The notes under the pieces were generated by a model that was not told the DNA's origin, searched no databases, and saw nothing but the letters and a program-made list of their open reading frames with translations. 64,000 nucleotides of DNA from Chromobacterium phragmitis (lineage in GTDB: Bacteria; Pseudomonadota; Gammaproteobacteria; Burkholderiales; Chromobacteriaceae): positions 3,782,001-3,846,000 of the forward strand of contig NZ_CP029495.1 in NCBI RefSeq assembly GCF_003325475.1, given 5' to 3'. Numbering within the stretch: the first letter of the stretch is position 1; every line of letters begins with the position of its first letter. The translations under genes and the position numbers were made by a program. This document shows, piece after piece, positions 47,150-55,906 of this stretch.

Positions 47150-48076
47150 TTAGCGGCTGGCCTTGGCCTGCGCGTGCGGCGCGCTTTGGCCGTGTTTGGC
47201 CAACGAGCAGAGCGCGATGCCGCAGGCGATCAGCATGGCGCTGACCAGGTGGAAGGCGTGGGTAGGTTCCCGCAGGAAGACTATGCTGAGTATGCCGCCG
47301 CTGAGCGGAATCAGGTGGGAGTAGATTTCGCCGCGGGTGGAGCCTATGGCGAGAATGCCCTTGTTCCACAGCAGGTAGGATAGCCAGGAAGGGAAAATGA
47401 CCAGATAAGCCACGCCTGCGAGCAGGCCGTATTGCAGATGGCCGCTCGCGGCGATGGGCGCATTTCCTTGCAAGCTGAAAAGCAGGGCGGGCAACAAGGC
47501 GATGGCTCCGATGGCGGCGCTGACGGCGACAAAGGCATTGCCCTTGATCTCCTTGGGTTTGATGCGCAAGAAGGCGCAATACAGCGCCCAGCTGACGGCG
47601 GAGCCCATGGTCCAGAGATCGCCGCGGTTAAGCGATGCCAGCGCGTCGGCGCGGGTGAAGTCGCCCTGCAGGATGAGATAGGCCACGCCGATGGAGCTGA
47701 GCGCGACGCCCCAGATGTTTTGCTGGGCGATCCGTTCTTTGAAGAATATCTTGTTGATGATCAGAACCAGCGCCGGCGTGGTGGAGAGATAAATGGCCGC
47801 GTTCAGCGAAGACGTATATTGCAGGCCGATATAGAGCGTGATGGGAAACAACACCTGTCCGCACAGGGCGAGAAACACCACCGTGCTCATTGATTTTTTC
47901 ATCGCCGGCCATTGCAAGGCCACTTGGCGGCGATACAGCAGCATCAGCAGCGCGGCGGTCAAAATCCAGCGCGCGGCGGACAAGAGTATGGGATCGATGC
48001 TTTCCACCAGAATATGGCCTATCACGTAGTTGCCCCCCCAAAAGCAGGCGGCCAGAATCAGGCATAGGTATGGCAT
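47150..48076 (-). CDS. EamA/DMT-family transporter
   Basis: 308 residues with ten predicted membrane helices in two EamA repeats (for example ACFWGGNYVIGHIL at the start and SYLLWNKGILAIGSTRGEIYSHLIPLSGGILSIVFLREP in the second half). Drug/metabolite transporters of this type export amino acids or other small metabolites; the substrate is not readable. The gene ends 10 bp from the convergent ABC exporter gene. A GGAAT site precedes the start. Confidence 0.85.
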   Translation of the reverse strand: MPYLCLILAACFWGGNYVIGHILVESIDPILLSAARWILTAALLMLLYRRQVALQWPAMKKSMSTVVFLALCGQVLFPITLYIGLQYTSSLNAAIYLSTTPALVLIINKIFFKERIAQQNIWGVALSSIGVAYLILQGDFTRADALASLNRGDLWTMGSAVSWALYCAFLRIKPKEIKGNAFVAVSAAIGAIALLPALLFSLQGNAPIAASGHLQYGLLAGVAYLVIFPSWLSYLLWNKGILAIGSTRGEIYSHLIPLSGGILSIVFLREPTHAFHLVSAMLIACGIALCSLAKHGQSAPHAQAKASR

Positions 48077-48395
48077 ATTTATTCCGTTTCGATTTGTTGC
48101 GCGCCTTCAGCGTAACAAGCTATTGCGCATGGATTGATTGATTTCGAGCAACAATCCCCTTTTGCACTCATGCGTCATTCATTCTGTTCGGCTGGATTTT
48201 CTGATTTATCCTTTGCCAGGACTGGTTATCGGCTAATCGCTTGGGGAAGTATTTTCGGCTGCAAAAAGTGTTGCAAACGCGTAGGTCTTGCATTTTCAGG
48301 GCATATTCCGCAGTTGGATGGGAAGCTGCGGCGGTAATGGAAATGGCTGCTATTCGTAAAGCACTGCAACATGAAACTAGAAATGGGAGCGTGCG
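48077..48395. other. AT-richer intergenic region between divergent genes
   Basis: 319 bp between the EamA gene and the solute-binding protein gene. More AT-rich than its surroundings and must hold the promoters of both genes, but I could not pick out a -35/-10 pair I trust. No RNA gene or mobile element is evident. Confidence 0.5.
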
Positions 48396-49148
48396 GTGAG
48401 CCGGTATGCGTTGCTGTCGTTTTTTGTCTTTGTCTTTGGATTCTCGCATGCCGAAGATAAAAGGCTGACCATGTGTTACGACAAATACCCGCCCTATGCG
48501 ATAGGCGAGTTTGGCGAATCTTCCACCAGCGGCATCAAGGTGAAATTGCTGCAGGAGATAGGCAAGCAATTAGGCGTGTTGGTGGCGGTCAGGATATTGC
48601 CTTGGAAGCGCTGTTTGAGCGAAGCGAAGGAGGGCGCGGTCGACGGCATCCTGCCGCTCTACAAGACTCCGGAGCGGGAGCAATTCATGGCGTTTTCGCT
48701 GCCGGTCATGCGCCAATATAATTGCTTCCTGTATAGAAAAAGCGCTTTCCCGGGGCGGATTGACTGGACCGATTATCAAAGCCTGAAAAGCCACCATCTG
48801 GGAATGGAAATCGGCTCGGTGGTGGACAAGGAGATGGAGGCGATATTCGAGTCCGTCCGTCCGATAGAGCGGGCCGCGGATTCGATCACCCTGATGAAGA
48901 TGATGGACTCCGGCCGGATCGATCTGGCGACAGTGGACTCGAATGTCGGGAAGTATCTGGTCAGCCAGCAGGGGATGGGCGACACGATCGGCGTCAGCGA
49001 TGTGCCGATCGGGAGGCTGTCTTATGCCGCGTTTGGCTTTTCGCGGGCGGCGGGGGCGGACAAGTGGGCCGCCGAGTTCAATCGAATCATCGAGAAAATG
49101 CGGAAAAGCGGCCGGCTGGAGAAGCTGGACAGCCCGGGGGGCCAATAG
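48396..49148 (+). CDS. Periplasmic solute-binding protein, family 3-like
   Basis: 250 residues from a GTG at 48396, with GGGAG upstream. Signal peptide (YALLSFFVFVFGFSHA) followed by an SBP_bac_3-like domain: CYDKYPPYAIG, GIKVKLLQEIGKQLG, PWKRCLSEAKEGAVDGILPLYKTPER. No transporter genes adjoin, so it may be a stand-alone sensor-type binding protein or an orphan amino-acid binder. Two domain cysteines could pair. Ligand unknown. Confidence 0.8.
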   Translation: MSRYALLSFFVFVFGFSHAEDKRLTMCYDKYPPYAIGEFGESSTSGIKVKLLQEIGKQLGVLVAVRILPWKRCLSEAKEGAVDGILPLYKTPEREQFMAFSLPVMRQYNCFLYRKSAFPGRIDWTDYQSLKSHHLGMEIGSVVDKEMEAIFESVRPIERAADSITLMKMMDSGRIDLATVDSNVGKYLVSQQGMGDTIGVSDVPIGRLSYAAFGFSRAAGADKWAAEFNRIIEKMRKSGRLEKLDSPGGQ

Positions 49149-49185
49149 CGGCGCGCGAGCTGCCGGCGGTCGCTTGGCCGCGGAA

Positions 49186-49584
49186 TCAGACCGGGCTGGC
49201 CGCGTTTTGCAATACGGTGCGGTAGCCGTCGTGATCGACGAAGGTGGCTCCATGCGCTTCCCAGTAGGGATTGACGGACGGCGCCTGGGCGAAGCCGGCG
49301 GCGCGCATGCAGGCGCAGGCGGCCTCCCATTCGGCGCGGTCCGGCAGATAGAGCACCAGCAGGTCTTCCGTGCTGGGCGTGGGGTGGACCGGATGCTGGT
49401 GGCTGAGGGTGAATTCCAGATGGAAGCCGGCGCCCGGCAGGCCAAGCATCACGCCGTCAAAGCCGTCGTGGTCCTTGAAATGGCCTAGCGGACGCAGATT
49501 CAGGCCTTCGCAATACAGCGCCTTGCTCAGGTTGAGGTTGCTGACCGGGCGGGCGATGCGCAGATGGGGGATGTGCTTGTACAT
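49186..49584 (-). CDS. Glyoxalase/VOC-superfamily protein
   Basis: 132 residues from ATG 49584; longer in-frame starts (GTG 49614 or ATG 49629) are possible and none has a strong ribosome site. Shows the VOC pattern: HLRIARPVSN, YCEGLNLRPLG, FHLEFTLSH, then a second half with YLPDRAEWEAAC and NPYWEAHGATFVDHDGYRTVLQNA. Metal ligands His/Glu are present. Substrate unknown. Confidence 0.8.
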   Translation of the reverse strand: MYKHIPHLRIARPVSNLNLSKALYCEGLNLRPLGHFKDHDGFDGVMLGLPGAGFHLEFTLSHQHPVHPTPSTEDLLVLYLPDRAEWEAACACMRAAGFAQAPSVNPYWEAHGATFVDHDGYRTVLQNAASPV

Positions 49585-49637
49585 GGCGGCGAGGACGGTG
49601 GGTTGTCTTGTCTTCACTATGTCATGCAAAACCGCGA

Positions 49638-50042
49638 TCAGCCAGTTTTTCCGGCCTTGACCCGCTTCATGTCCTCAATGACGCGCGCACCCTGATCCAG
49701 CGCGGCGCCCAGGGCGGGGGCCTGCGGCAATCCGGCGAAGGCCAGCTCGGGATCGAGAGCGGCGAGAGCCCGGCGCGCGCTGGCGCAGACGTCGGCCGCA
49801 GCGGTGAAGTCGGCCGGCCCCATCACCTTGCCGTTGCGGATGCGGCGAAAGTAGGCACGGGTGGAGTTCAGGTATTGGGACGCGGCTTCGTTGCCGTCCA
49901 GCCGGCCTTCGGCGGCCAGCTCCTCCAGCAGTCCGGTCAGCAGGCGGCAAGCCTGCTCGGCTTGCAGGTAGCGCTGTTCTTGCGCGCGGCGCTCCTGTTG
50001 GCCGGGTTTGGGGGCTGCGGTTTTCTTCTTGCGCTCGGCCAT
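49638..50042 (-). CDS. Hypothetical helical protein
   Basis: 134 residues; a lysine-rich start (AERKKKTAAPKPGQQERRAQEQ) followed by a helical domain (QACRLLTGLLEELAAEG, YLNSTRAYFRRIRNGK). No known domain recognised. Lies between a VOC gene and a phosphoesterase gene on the same strand. Confidence 0.65.
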   Translation of the reverse strand: MAERKKKTAAPKPGQQERRAQEQRYLQAEQACRLLTGLLEELAAEGRLDGNEAASQYLNSTRAYFRRIRNGKVMGPADFTAAADVCASARRALAALDPELAFAGLPQAPALGAALDQGARVIEDMKRVKAGKTG

Positions 50043-50094
50043 GGCGTTTCCTTGTTCTGTGGAGCGCGATTCTAACGGCGAGGAGCCGGCGCGT

Positions 50095-50817
50095 CTAATG
50101 CAGCTGAAAGCGGGCCAGGCATTCGAAACTGGCGGGCAGCGAGACTTCGACGAAGTCGTGGAGGCAAAACAGGGTGAGCCTGCCGCCGTACACGGCGCCG
50201 GTGTCCAGATGCATCACGTTGTCGTACAACACCGCGTGGGGCTGGGGCGTGTGGCCAACCAGCATCAAGTCAACGCCGGCGACGGTCCCGCCTCCGCCGT
50301 TCAGCGCGCGGTCGCGCGCCCACAGCAGCACGTCGTAGTCTCGCTCGCTGGGATTGTCCGCCTCCAGTTTGGCGGCCAGCGTGGTCCAGTCGTTGTCCGG
50401 GCAGTCGGCGTGGACCACGCCTATCTTGCCGCCCTCGACGTCGATTTCCAGCGCCAGCGGCAAGTGGGAAAGGGCGGCGAGACAGGCGTCGCGCTCGGCT
50501 GGCCCAAGATCGGCCAGCCAGCGGCCGCCGTTGCGCAGATGGCGCTCCTGGTCTGCCTGCGGATTGCGCATCGCGTCCAGCGCCATCTGCTCGTGATTGC
50601 CGCGCACGGCGTGGAACCAGGGCTGCGCCAGCCACTCGCCGGCCATATGGCTGTCCGGGCCGCGATCCACCAGATCGCCGACCGACAGCAGCCGGTCGCG
50701 GGCGGGATCGAAGGCGATGATCTTGAGCAGGCGGCTCAACTGGGAGAAGCAGCCGTGGATGTCGCCGACCACCCAGTCCCGGCCTTGCGTGTTGCGCGGC
50801 AGCTTCTTGATCATCAT
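50095..50817 (-). CDS. Calcineurin-like metallophosphoesterase (PrpA/ApaH-like)
   Basis: 240 residues with the PPP-family motifs GDIHG (residues 18-22), GDLVDRG and GNHE, and late histidines in VHADCP and VGHTPQPH. These are the metal-binding signatures of bacterial Ser/Thr phosphatases PrpA/PrpB and of ApaH. The size is closer to PrpA-type (about 220) than to ApaH (about 275), so the substrate, phosphoprotein or Ap4A, stays open. ATG 50817 or 50814 could be the start. Confidence 0.85.
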   Translation of the reverse strand: MMIKKLPRNTQGRDWVVGDIHGCFSQLSRLLKIIAFDPARDRLLSVGDLVDRGPDSHMAGEWLAQPWFHAVRGNHEQMALDAMRNPQADQERHLRNGGRWLADLGPAERDACLAALSHLPLALEIDVEGGKIGVVHADCPDNDWTTLAAKLEADNPSERDYDVLLWARDRALNGGGGTVAGVDLMLVGHTPQPHAVLYDNVMHLDTGAVYGGRLTLFCLHDFVEVSLPASFECLARFQLH

Positions 50818-50844
50818 CGCGGCAAGCTCTCCGTCCGTTTCGGC

Positions 50845-51498
50845 TTAGCGGGCCATCCAGTCTCGGCAGAATTCATCGCGGAAACGCAGCAGCCATTCCA
50901 GCTTGCGTTCCGCCATTATCCGTCCGGCCTCGGTCTGCATCATGCCGGGCAATTTGGCTAGCTTGACGTCGATATGGTCTATTGCCCATGCCTGATCGTC
51001 CGGACCTCGATGTTCCGCCAGGGGGTCCAGCGGGTGGGCGAGCGCCCGGCCCATGCGGCCCGACACGTAGAACATGCGTGCCAGTCCCACCGGGCCCAGC
51101 GCGTCCATCCGGTCGGCGTCCTGGACGATCTTGGCCTCCAGCGTGCGCGGAGGGATGGCGGCGGAGTAGCTATGGGCCTCGATGGCATGGGCGAGATTGT
51201 CCAGCTGCGCGCCGCCCAGTCCGCTGCCGGCCAGTAGTTCGCGCGCGCGTTCGGCTGACCAGCGCGAGGCTTGCTGGCGTTGCGGATGGTTCTTGGGAAG
51301 ATTGACCAGGTCGTGCAAATAGCTGCCGGCCATGACGACGACGGGATCGGCTTCCGGGTAATGCGCCAGCAGTTTGCGGGCTACGGCCCAAACGCGGTGG
51401 AGGTGGCTGAGGTCGTGCGCGCCGTCATTGTCGGGTGGCTGGCTTTCCAGCACGGCGATCAGCTTTTGCTGCCATTCGGCTTGTTGTTGCGGGGTCAT
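50845..51498 (-). CDS. HD-domain phosphohydrolase
   Basis: 217 residues from ATG 51498, with CAGGACC upstream. HD motif: HDLSHLHRV (first histidine pair), YLHDLVNLPKNHP, AIEAHSYSA and QDADRMDALG. This is the YedJ/YpgQ-type group of metal-dependent phosphohydrolases, some of which act on nucleotides. It lies 27 bp upstream of the phosphoesterase gene on the same strand. Confidence 0.85.
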   Translation of the reverse strand: MTPQQQAEWQQKLIAVLESQPPDNDGAHDLSHLHRVWAVARKLLAHYPEADPVVVMAGSYLHDLVNLPKNHPQRQQASRWSAERARELLAGSGLGGAQLDNLAHAIEAHSYSAAIPPRTLEAKIVQDADRMDALGPVGLARMFYVSGRMGRALAHPLDPLAEHRGPDDQAWAIDHIDVKLAKLPGMMQTEAGRIMAERKLEWLLRFRDEFCRDWMAR

Positions 51499-51652
51499 GC
51501 TCTGCGGGTCCTGATGAATGCGCCGCGCCGGCCGTGCCGACGGGAGCGCAGTTGTCCGGCGCCGTCCGCGTGGGGGCGGCAAGAGGGGAATGGCGCGCCA
51601 TCCCTCTCTGTATTTTATCATCGGCGGCGGGGAATGCCGGGCTTGGCGAGTC

Positions 51653-52501
51653 TCAGCTCGGGTTGGGCTTGATCATTTCCCATTGCGACAAGCGATACCT
51701 TGCCTGGTGGCGCAGAAGCAGGGAAATGAGGGCCAGATCGCGGCGGTCTGCGTTGTTGAAGCCCAGCCGTCCGTCCGGGGAGAGCTTCTGGGCAGCGGAG
51801 AGCAATTGGCTGGCTATGCCTTGCCGGCGGGCGGGCGGCGTCACTTGGAGCTCCGCCACTTCGCCATTTGCGGACATCAGCAGCGAGCCCAGCATGGCGC
51901 CATCTTGATCTACGGTCAGCCAGCGCAACTCAGGCGCGACGCGCAGCAGGGACTCGCGGCGGTTGGGCACGGCCGGCGGGTAGGCCAGATTGTCCGGCGC
52001 TGGCCAGTCCGCGGGATCGAAGCCTGCGCGGACATGGATCGGCCAGGGGCGGCGAGGCCGGATTTCGGCCTGGATCTGGAAGCAGTCCAGCTGCCGCAGC
52101 GGAACGAAACCCAGCGCGGCGTAAGCCTGCAGCGCCCGCTGGTTGCCCTCTATCACTTCCAGCCTTTGGCGGCGGATGCCGCGGGCGGACAGGAGCCGGC
52201 CGACCATGCCGGCCATGTCGGTCAGCGCGCGGCGGCGGCGGGCGCGGGGGGCGATGCCTGCCGCAATGCAGTAGCCTTCGGTTTCGCCATCGATCGAGGG
52301 TGCGGCGGATAGCCAGAAGCCTGCCAGCTCGCCATCCAGCCACGCGCCCGCGCTCAGTTCCGGCGCCCACCCCCGCCGCTGCAGCATGGCGCGCAGCTGT
52401 GCCGGACTGGGCTGCGCCGGCACCACGTAGTCGCTGAAAGCTTCCAGAAAGCAGGCGTGGATATCGTCCGGGGCCAGGTTGGCGAGGGAGGCGATCTTCA
52501 T
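51653..52501 (-). CDS. GNAT-type acetyltransferase with two halves
   Basis: 282 residues from ATG 52501. Two GNAT-like parts: the first with AGMVGRLLSARGIRRQRLEVIEGNQRALQAYAALGF (motifs A/B), the second with AELQVTPPARRQGIASQLLSAAQ, the pyrophosphate-binding R/Q-xx-G-x-A motif. Likely only one half is catalytic. Substrate unknown. The start overlaps the DJ-1/PfpI gene stop by 4 bp, so the two are co-translated. Confidence 0.8.
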   Translation of the reverse strand: MKIASLANLAPDDIHACFLEAFSDYVVPAQPSPAQLRAMLQRRGWAPELSAGAWLDGELAGFWLSAAPSIDGETEGYCIAAGIAPRARRRRALTDMAGMVGRLLSARGIRRQRLEVIEGNQRALQAYAALGFVPLRQLDCFQIQAEIRPRRPWPIHVRAGFDPADWPAPDNLAYPPAVPNRRESLLRVAPELRWLTVDQDGAMLGSLLMSANGEVAELQVTPPARRQGIASQLLSAAQKLSPDGRLGFNNADRRDLALISLLLRHQARYRLSQWEMIKPNPS

Positions 52502-53109
52502 CCCGCGACGGGCTCCGGCGCGGTGGCGATGATGGAGAGGTTTTTTTCGACGAAAGCGGCTTCCTCGCCGACTGGCGCGACATAGGACAGGATTTCCCGC
52601 GCGCGGTCCTCGCCGGCCAGGCGCAGCAGCGTCCAAGCGGCCAGGTACTGCGAAGCCATGCAGCCGCCGGCGGTGGCGATGTTGCCGACGGCGCGGAAGG
52701 CGCGGGGAGCGACCTCGACGCCACGCTCTTCCAGGATGGGCCGCGTCAGGGCATCGGTACAGGCGATGCCGTCGGACAGCAGCCCCAATTTGTGCAGCAC
52801 CAGCGCGCCTGAGCATTGAGCCCCGATCAGTTGCCGGGCGGGATCCAGCCGCAGCTGGCTCATGATGACGTCGTCTTCAATCCAGTCGCGAGTGCGCCAG
52901 CCGCTGCCAATCAGCACCGCGTCGGCGCGGTAGGCGTAAGACAGGTCTTCCTGTCGCTGCAGGCGGGTGCCGCTGCGGGATTGCACGACGGGGACGGGCG
53001 AACAGATGCGAACGCTCCAGCCGTGCGGGACCATGCGGCCGAGTACGCCGGCGGCGATCAGTGAGTCGAGTTCATTGAAGCTGTCCAGCGTGACGATGGC
53101 GATGTCCAT
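52498..53109 (-). CDS. DJ-1/PfpI-family protein
   Basis: 203 residues. The nucleophile elbow is GAQCSGALVL (Cys near residue 99), within the class I glutamine amidotransferase-like fold of DJ-1/PfpI and of AraC-type ligand domains. Members act as glyoxalases, chaperones, isonitrile hydratases or transcription-linked domains; this one has no DNA-binding domain. Co-translated with the acetyltransferase downstream. Confidence 0.82.
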   Translation of the reverse strand: MDIAIVTLDSFNELDSLIAAGVLGRMVPHGWSVRICSPVPVVQSRSGTRLQRQEDLSYAYRADAVLIGSGWRTRDWIEDDVIMSQLRLDPARQLIGAQCSGALVLHKLGLLSDGIACTDALTRPILEERGVEVAPRAFRAVGNIATAGGCMASQYLAAWTLLRLAGEDRAREILSYVAPVGEEAAFVEKNLSIIATAPEPVAG

Positions 53110-53221
53110 GAACGGTATCCGTGTGCGAACAAACGGATATGATGTTCGAGTGGCGGCGCGCGGTCAATCGCATCGGAAGGGAGCGGCTGGCCAGCCCGCG
53201 GGAGGGCGGGACTGGGGATGG

Positions 53222-53959
53222 TCAGTCTTCCAGCCAGATCAGCGAGGCCATGCGGCCGGTGACGCCGTCGCGGCGGTAGGAGAAGAAGCGGCCGCGGTCT
53301 ATCACGGTGCAGAAGTCGCCGCCGTAGACGCGCGCGACGCCCAGCTTTTCCAGCCGCAGCCTGGCCAGGGCATAGATGTCGGTCAGGTATTTGCCGTCGC
53401 CGATGTCGACGAAGGCTGCGGCGGCGGCCGGATCTTTGGCCAGGAAGGCCTGGCGGACTTCGGCGCCGACTTCGAAGGCGTCGGGGCCGATGGCCGGGCC
53501 CAGCCAGGCCATCAGCCGCGCTGGCGGCTCGCTCATCGCGGCGACGGCGGCTTCGATCACGCCGCCGCACAGTCCGCGCCAGCCGGCGTGGGCGGCGGCC
53601 ACCGCGCGGCCTTGCTCGTCGCACAGCAGCACCGGCAGGCAGTCGGCGGTCATGACCGCGCAGACGACGCCCGGCTCGCGGGCGAAGCTGGCGTCGGCAT
53701 CGGGCGCGGCGTCGCCGACGGTTGCCGCGTCGACCACAACGATGCCGTGCACCTGGTTGAGCCATGCCGGCTCGGCGGGCAGCTCGTCTCGCAGCCGCGC
53801 GCGGTTGACCGCCACGGCCTCCGGATCGTCGCCGACATGCGCGCCCAGGTTCAGGCTGGCGTAGGGCGGCTGGCTGGCGCCGCCGTTGCGCGTGGTCGCC
53901 AGCGTGCGGACCCGGGCGGGGGCGGGCCAGTCGGCCTCGATCCAGTCCTTATCGGGCAT
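53222..53959 (-). CDS. pgeF: Peptidoglycan editing factor / polyphenol oxidase-like (YfiH, LACC1)
   Basis: 245 residues with the DUF152 signature: TTRNGGASQPPYASLNLGAHVGDD, LNQVHG, MTADCLPVLL (Cys ligand), AAHAGWRGL and GPAIGPDAFEVG. H, C and H supply the metal site. YfiH proteins remove L-Ser-containing muropeptides by hydrolysis, and related proteins act on purine nucleosides. It lies downstream of and overlaps rluD by 11 bp, as in enterics. Confidence 0.92.
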   Translation of the reverse strand: MPDKDWIEADWPAPARVRTLATTRNGGASQPPYASLNLGAHVGDDPEAVAVNRARLRDELPAEPAWLNQVHGIVVVDAATVGDAAPDADASFAREPGVVCAVMTADCLPVLLCDEQGRAVAAAHAGWRGLCGGVIEAAVAAMSEPPARLMAWLGPAIGPDAFEVGAEVRQAFLAKDPAAAAAFVDIGDGKYLTDIYALARLRLEKLGVARVYGGDFCTVIDRGRFFSYRRDGVTGRMASLIWLED

Positions 53960-55046
53960 AGATCACCTCGACGTCGCCGTCATCATCGTCGTCATCGTCC
54001 CAATCTTCGTCATCCTCGCCATCGCCATGGGCGAAGGTTTCGTCGTCCGCCGCCGCGCCGTCGCCGCGCAGCAGGCCCAGCAGGGCGCGGAAGTCGTCCG
54101 GCAGCGGCGCTTTCCAGCTGCGTTCTTCGCCGGAGGCGGGATGAATCAGCGCCAGCGCGAAAGCGTGTAGCGCCTGGCGGCCCAGCGCCCTGACGCCGGC
54201 GGCGATGTCTTCATCCATCTTGTGGCGCGGATTGCCATACACCGGGTCGCCGGCCAACGGATGTCCGGCTTCGCGCATGTGGACGCGAATCTGGTGGGTG
54301 CGGCCGGTTTCCAGCTTGCACTCGATGTGCGAGTGGCTGGCGAAGCGTTCCAGTACGCGGATATGGGTGATGGCCGGCTTGCCGCCGAACTTCAGCACAG
54401 CCATTTTCAGGCGGTTGTTCGCGTCGCGGCCGATATTGGCGTCTATGGTGCCGTCAAAGGGCACCACGCCGTCGGCGATGGCGCGGTAGACGCGCTTGAC
54501 GGTGCGCGCCTGCATCTGGCGCACCAGCTCGGTTTGCGCCGGCACGGTCTTGGCCACCACCATCAGGCCGGAGGTGTCCTTGTCCAGCCGGTGGACGATG
54601 CCGGCGCGTGGTACGTTGGCCAGCGCCGGGCAGTGGTGCAGCAGGCCGTTGAGCAAGGTGCCGCTCCAGTTGCCGGCGGCGGGGTGCACCACCAGGCCGG
54701 CAGGCTTGTTGATCACCAGGATGTGGTCGTCCTCGAACACGATGGACAGATCCATCGGCTCCGGCTGGAAGGCCATTTCTTCATTGGTGAGCTGCAGCGT
54801 GACTTCCAGCTTCTCGCCGCCCAGCATCTTGGTCTTGGGCGCGACCGCCTGGCCGTCCACCTTCACCAGCCCGTCTTTGACCCATTGAGTCAGCCGGCTG
54901 CGTGAGTAATCGGGCAGCAGCTTGGCCAGCGCGGCGTCAAGCCGTTCGCCGCATAGCGAAAGCGGCACCTCAAGAAGTTGCGTGGTGGATACCTCGTTTT
55001 CCGAGATGTCGCTATAATCGTCCGGGTCAATGTAAGGATCAGTCAT
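53949..55046 (-). CDS. rluD: 23S rRNA pseudouridine synthase RluD
   Basis: 365 residues. S4 domain near the N-terminus (CGERLDAALAKLLPDYSRSRLTQWVKDGLVKVDG), then the RluA-type catalytic domain with HRLDKDTSG carrying the catalytic Asp, VINKPAGLVVHPA and LETGRTHQIRVHM. The C-terminus is strikingly acidic (a run of Asp residues). It makes the pseudouridines of helix 69. Its start codon overlaps the divergent bamD start in a shared CATG; alternative starts are poor. Confidence 0.93.
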   Translation of the reverse strand: MTDPYIDPDDYSDISENEVSTTQLLEVPLSLCGERLDAALAKLLPDYSRSRLTQWVKDGLVKVDGQAVAPKTKMLGGEKLEVTLQLTNEEMAFQPEPMDLSIVFEDDHILVINKPAGLVVHPAAGNWSGTLLNGLLHHCPALANVPRAGIVHRLDKDTSGLMVVAKTVPAQTELVRQMQARTVKRVYRAIADGVVPFDGTIDANIGRDANNRLKMAVLKFGGKPAITHIRVLERFASHSHIECKLETGRTHQIRVHMREAGHPLAGDPVYGNPRHKMDEDIAAGVRALGRQALHAFALALIHPASGEERSWKAPLPDDFRALLGLLRGDGAAADDETFAHGDGEDDEDWDDDDDDDGDVEVIYAR

Positions 55047-55839
55047 GAAAAGATACGTTGTTGCAGCTATGTTGGTGATGGTGGGGCTTGCCGGGTGTGC
55101 AACCACGGAAACCTACGACGAAACGCGCGGTTGGACCGTGGAGAAGCTCTATTCGGAAGCCCACGATGAGTTGAACAGCGGGAATTATACCCGCGCAGTC
55201 AAGCTGTATGAAACGCTGGAAGCGCGTTTCCCCTACGGCCGCTACGCGCAGCAGGCCCAAATGGACCTGGCCTATACCCATTACAAGGACGGCGAGCCCG
55301 AGTTGGCCATCGCTTCCGCCGATCGCTTCATCAAGCTGCATCCCACGCATCCCAACCTTGATTACATCTATTATCTGAAGGGTTTGGTGTATTACAACGA
55401 TGATTCGGGCCTGCTCGCCAAATGGGCCGGCCAGGACATGAGCGAGCGGGATCCGCGCGCCGCGCGCGAGGCCTTCGCCGCCTTCCGCGAGCTGACAACC
55501 CGCTTCCCCAATAGCACTTACGCCCCGGACGCCAAGGCGAAGATGATTCGCCTGGTGGACGCGCTGGGCGGCAACGAGATGCACGTGGCGCGCTACTACA
55601 TGAAGCGCGGCGCCTATCTGGCCGCGGCGAACCGAGCCCAGGGCGTGGTCAAGGATTATGCCAACACCAAGTACCCGGAAGAGGCGCTGGCCATCATGGT
55701 GGCGGCTTACGACAAGCTGCAGTTGCCGCAGCTGCGCGACGACGCCCACCGGGTGCTGGCGCTGAACTACCCGCAGAGCCAGTATCTGAACAAGCCGTGG
55801 ATGGTCGAAGAGATGCCGTGGTGGAAACTATGGAAGTAA
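55045..55839 (+). CDS. bamD: Outer membrane assembly lipoprotein BamD
   Basis: 264 residues from ATG 55045, with AAGGA upstream. Lipobox LAGC at about residues 15-18 and five TPR-like repeats (for example YSEAHDELNSGNYTRAVKLYETLEARFPYGRYAQQAQMDLAY). BamD is the essential partner of BamA in inserting beta-barrel proteins. Divergent from rluD as in E. coli. A terminator follows at 55864. Confidence 0.95.
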   Translation: MKRYVVAAMLVMVGLAGCATTETYDETRGWTVEKLYSEAHDELNSGNYTRAVKLYETLEARFPYGRYAQQAQMDLAYTHYKDGEPELAIASADRFIKLHPTHPNLDYIYYLKGLVYYNDDSGLLAKWAGQDMSERDPRAAREAFAAFRELTTRFPNSTYAPDAKAKMIRLVDALGGNEMHVARYYMKRGAYLAAANRAQGVVKDYANTKYPEEALAIMVAAYDKLQLPQLRDDAHRVLALNYPQSQYLNKPWMVEEMPWWKLWK

Positions 55840-55863
55840 GCCGTCCTGCAAGGTGAGCGCAAG

Positions 55864-55893
55864 CAGCCCGTCGAATTGCGGCGGGCTGTTTTG
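55864..55893 (+). terminator. Rho-independent terminator after bamD
   Basis: CAGCCCGTCG and GCGGGCTG arms around AATTGCG, then TTTTGTTGTTT. Confidence 0.8.
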
Positions 55894-55906
55894 TTGTTTT
55901 TGGAAA

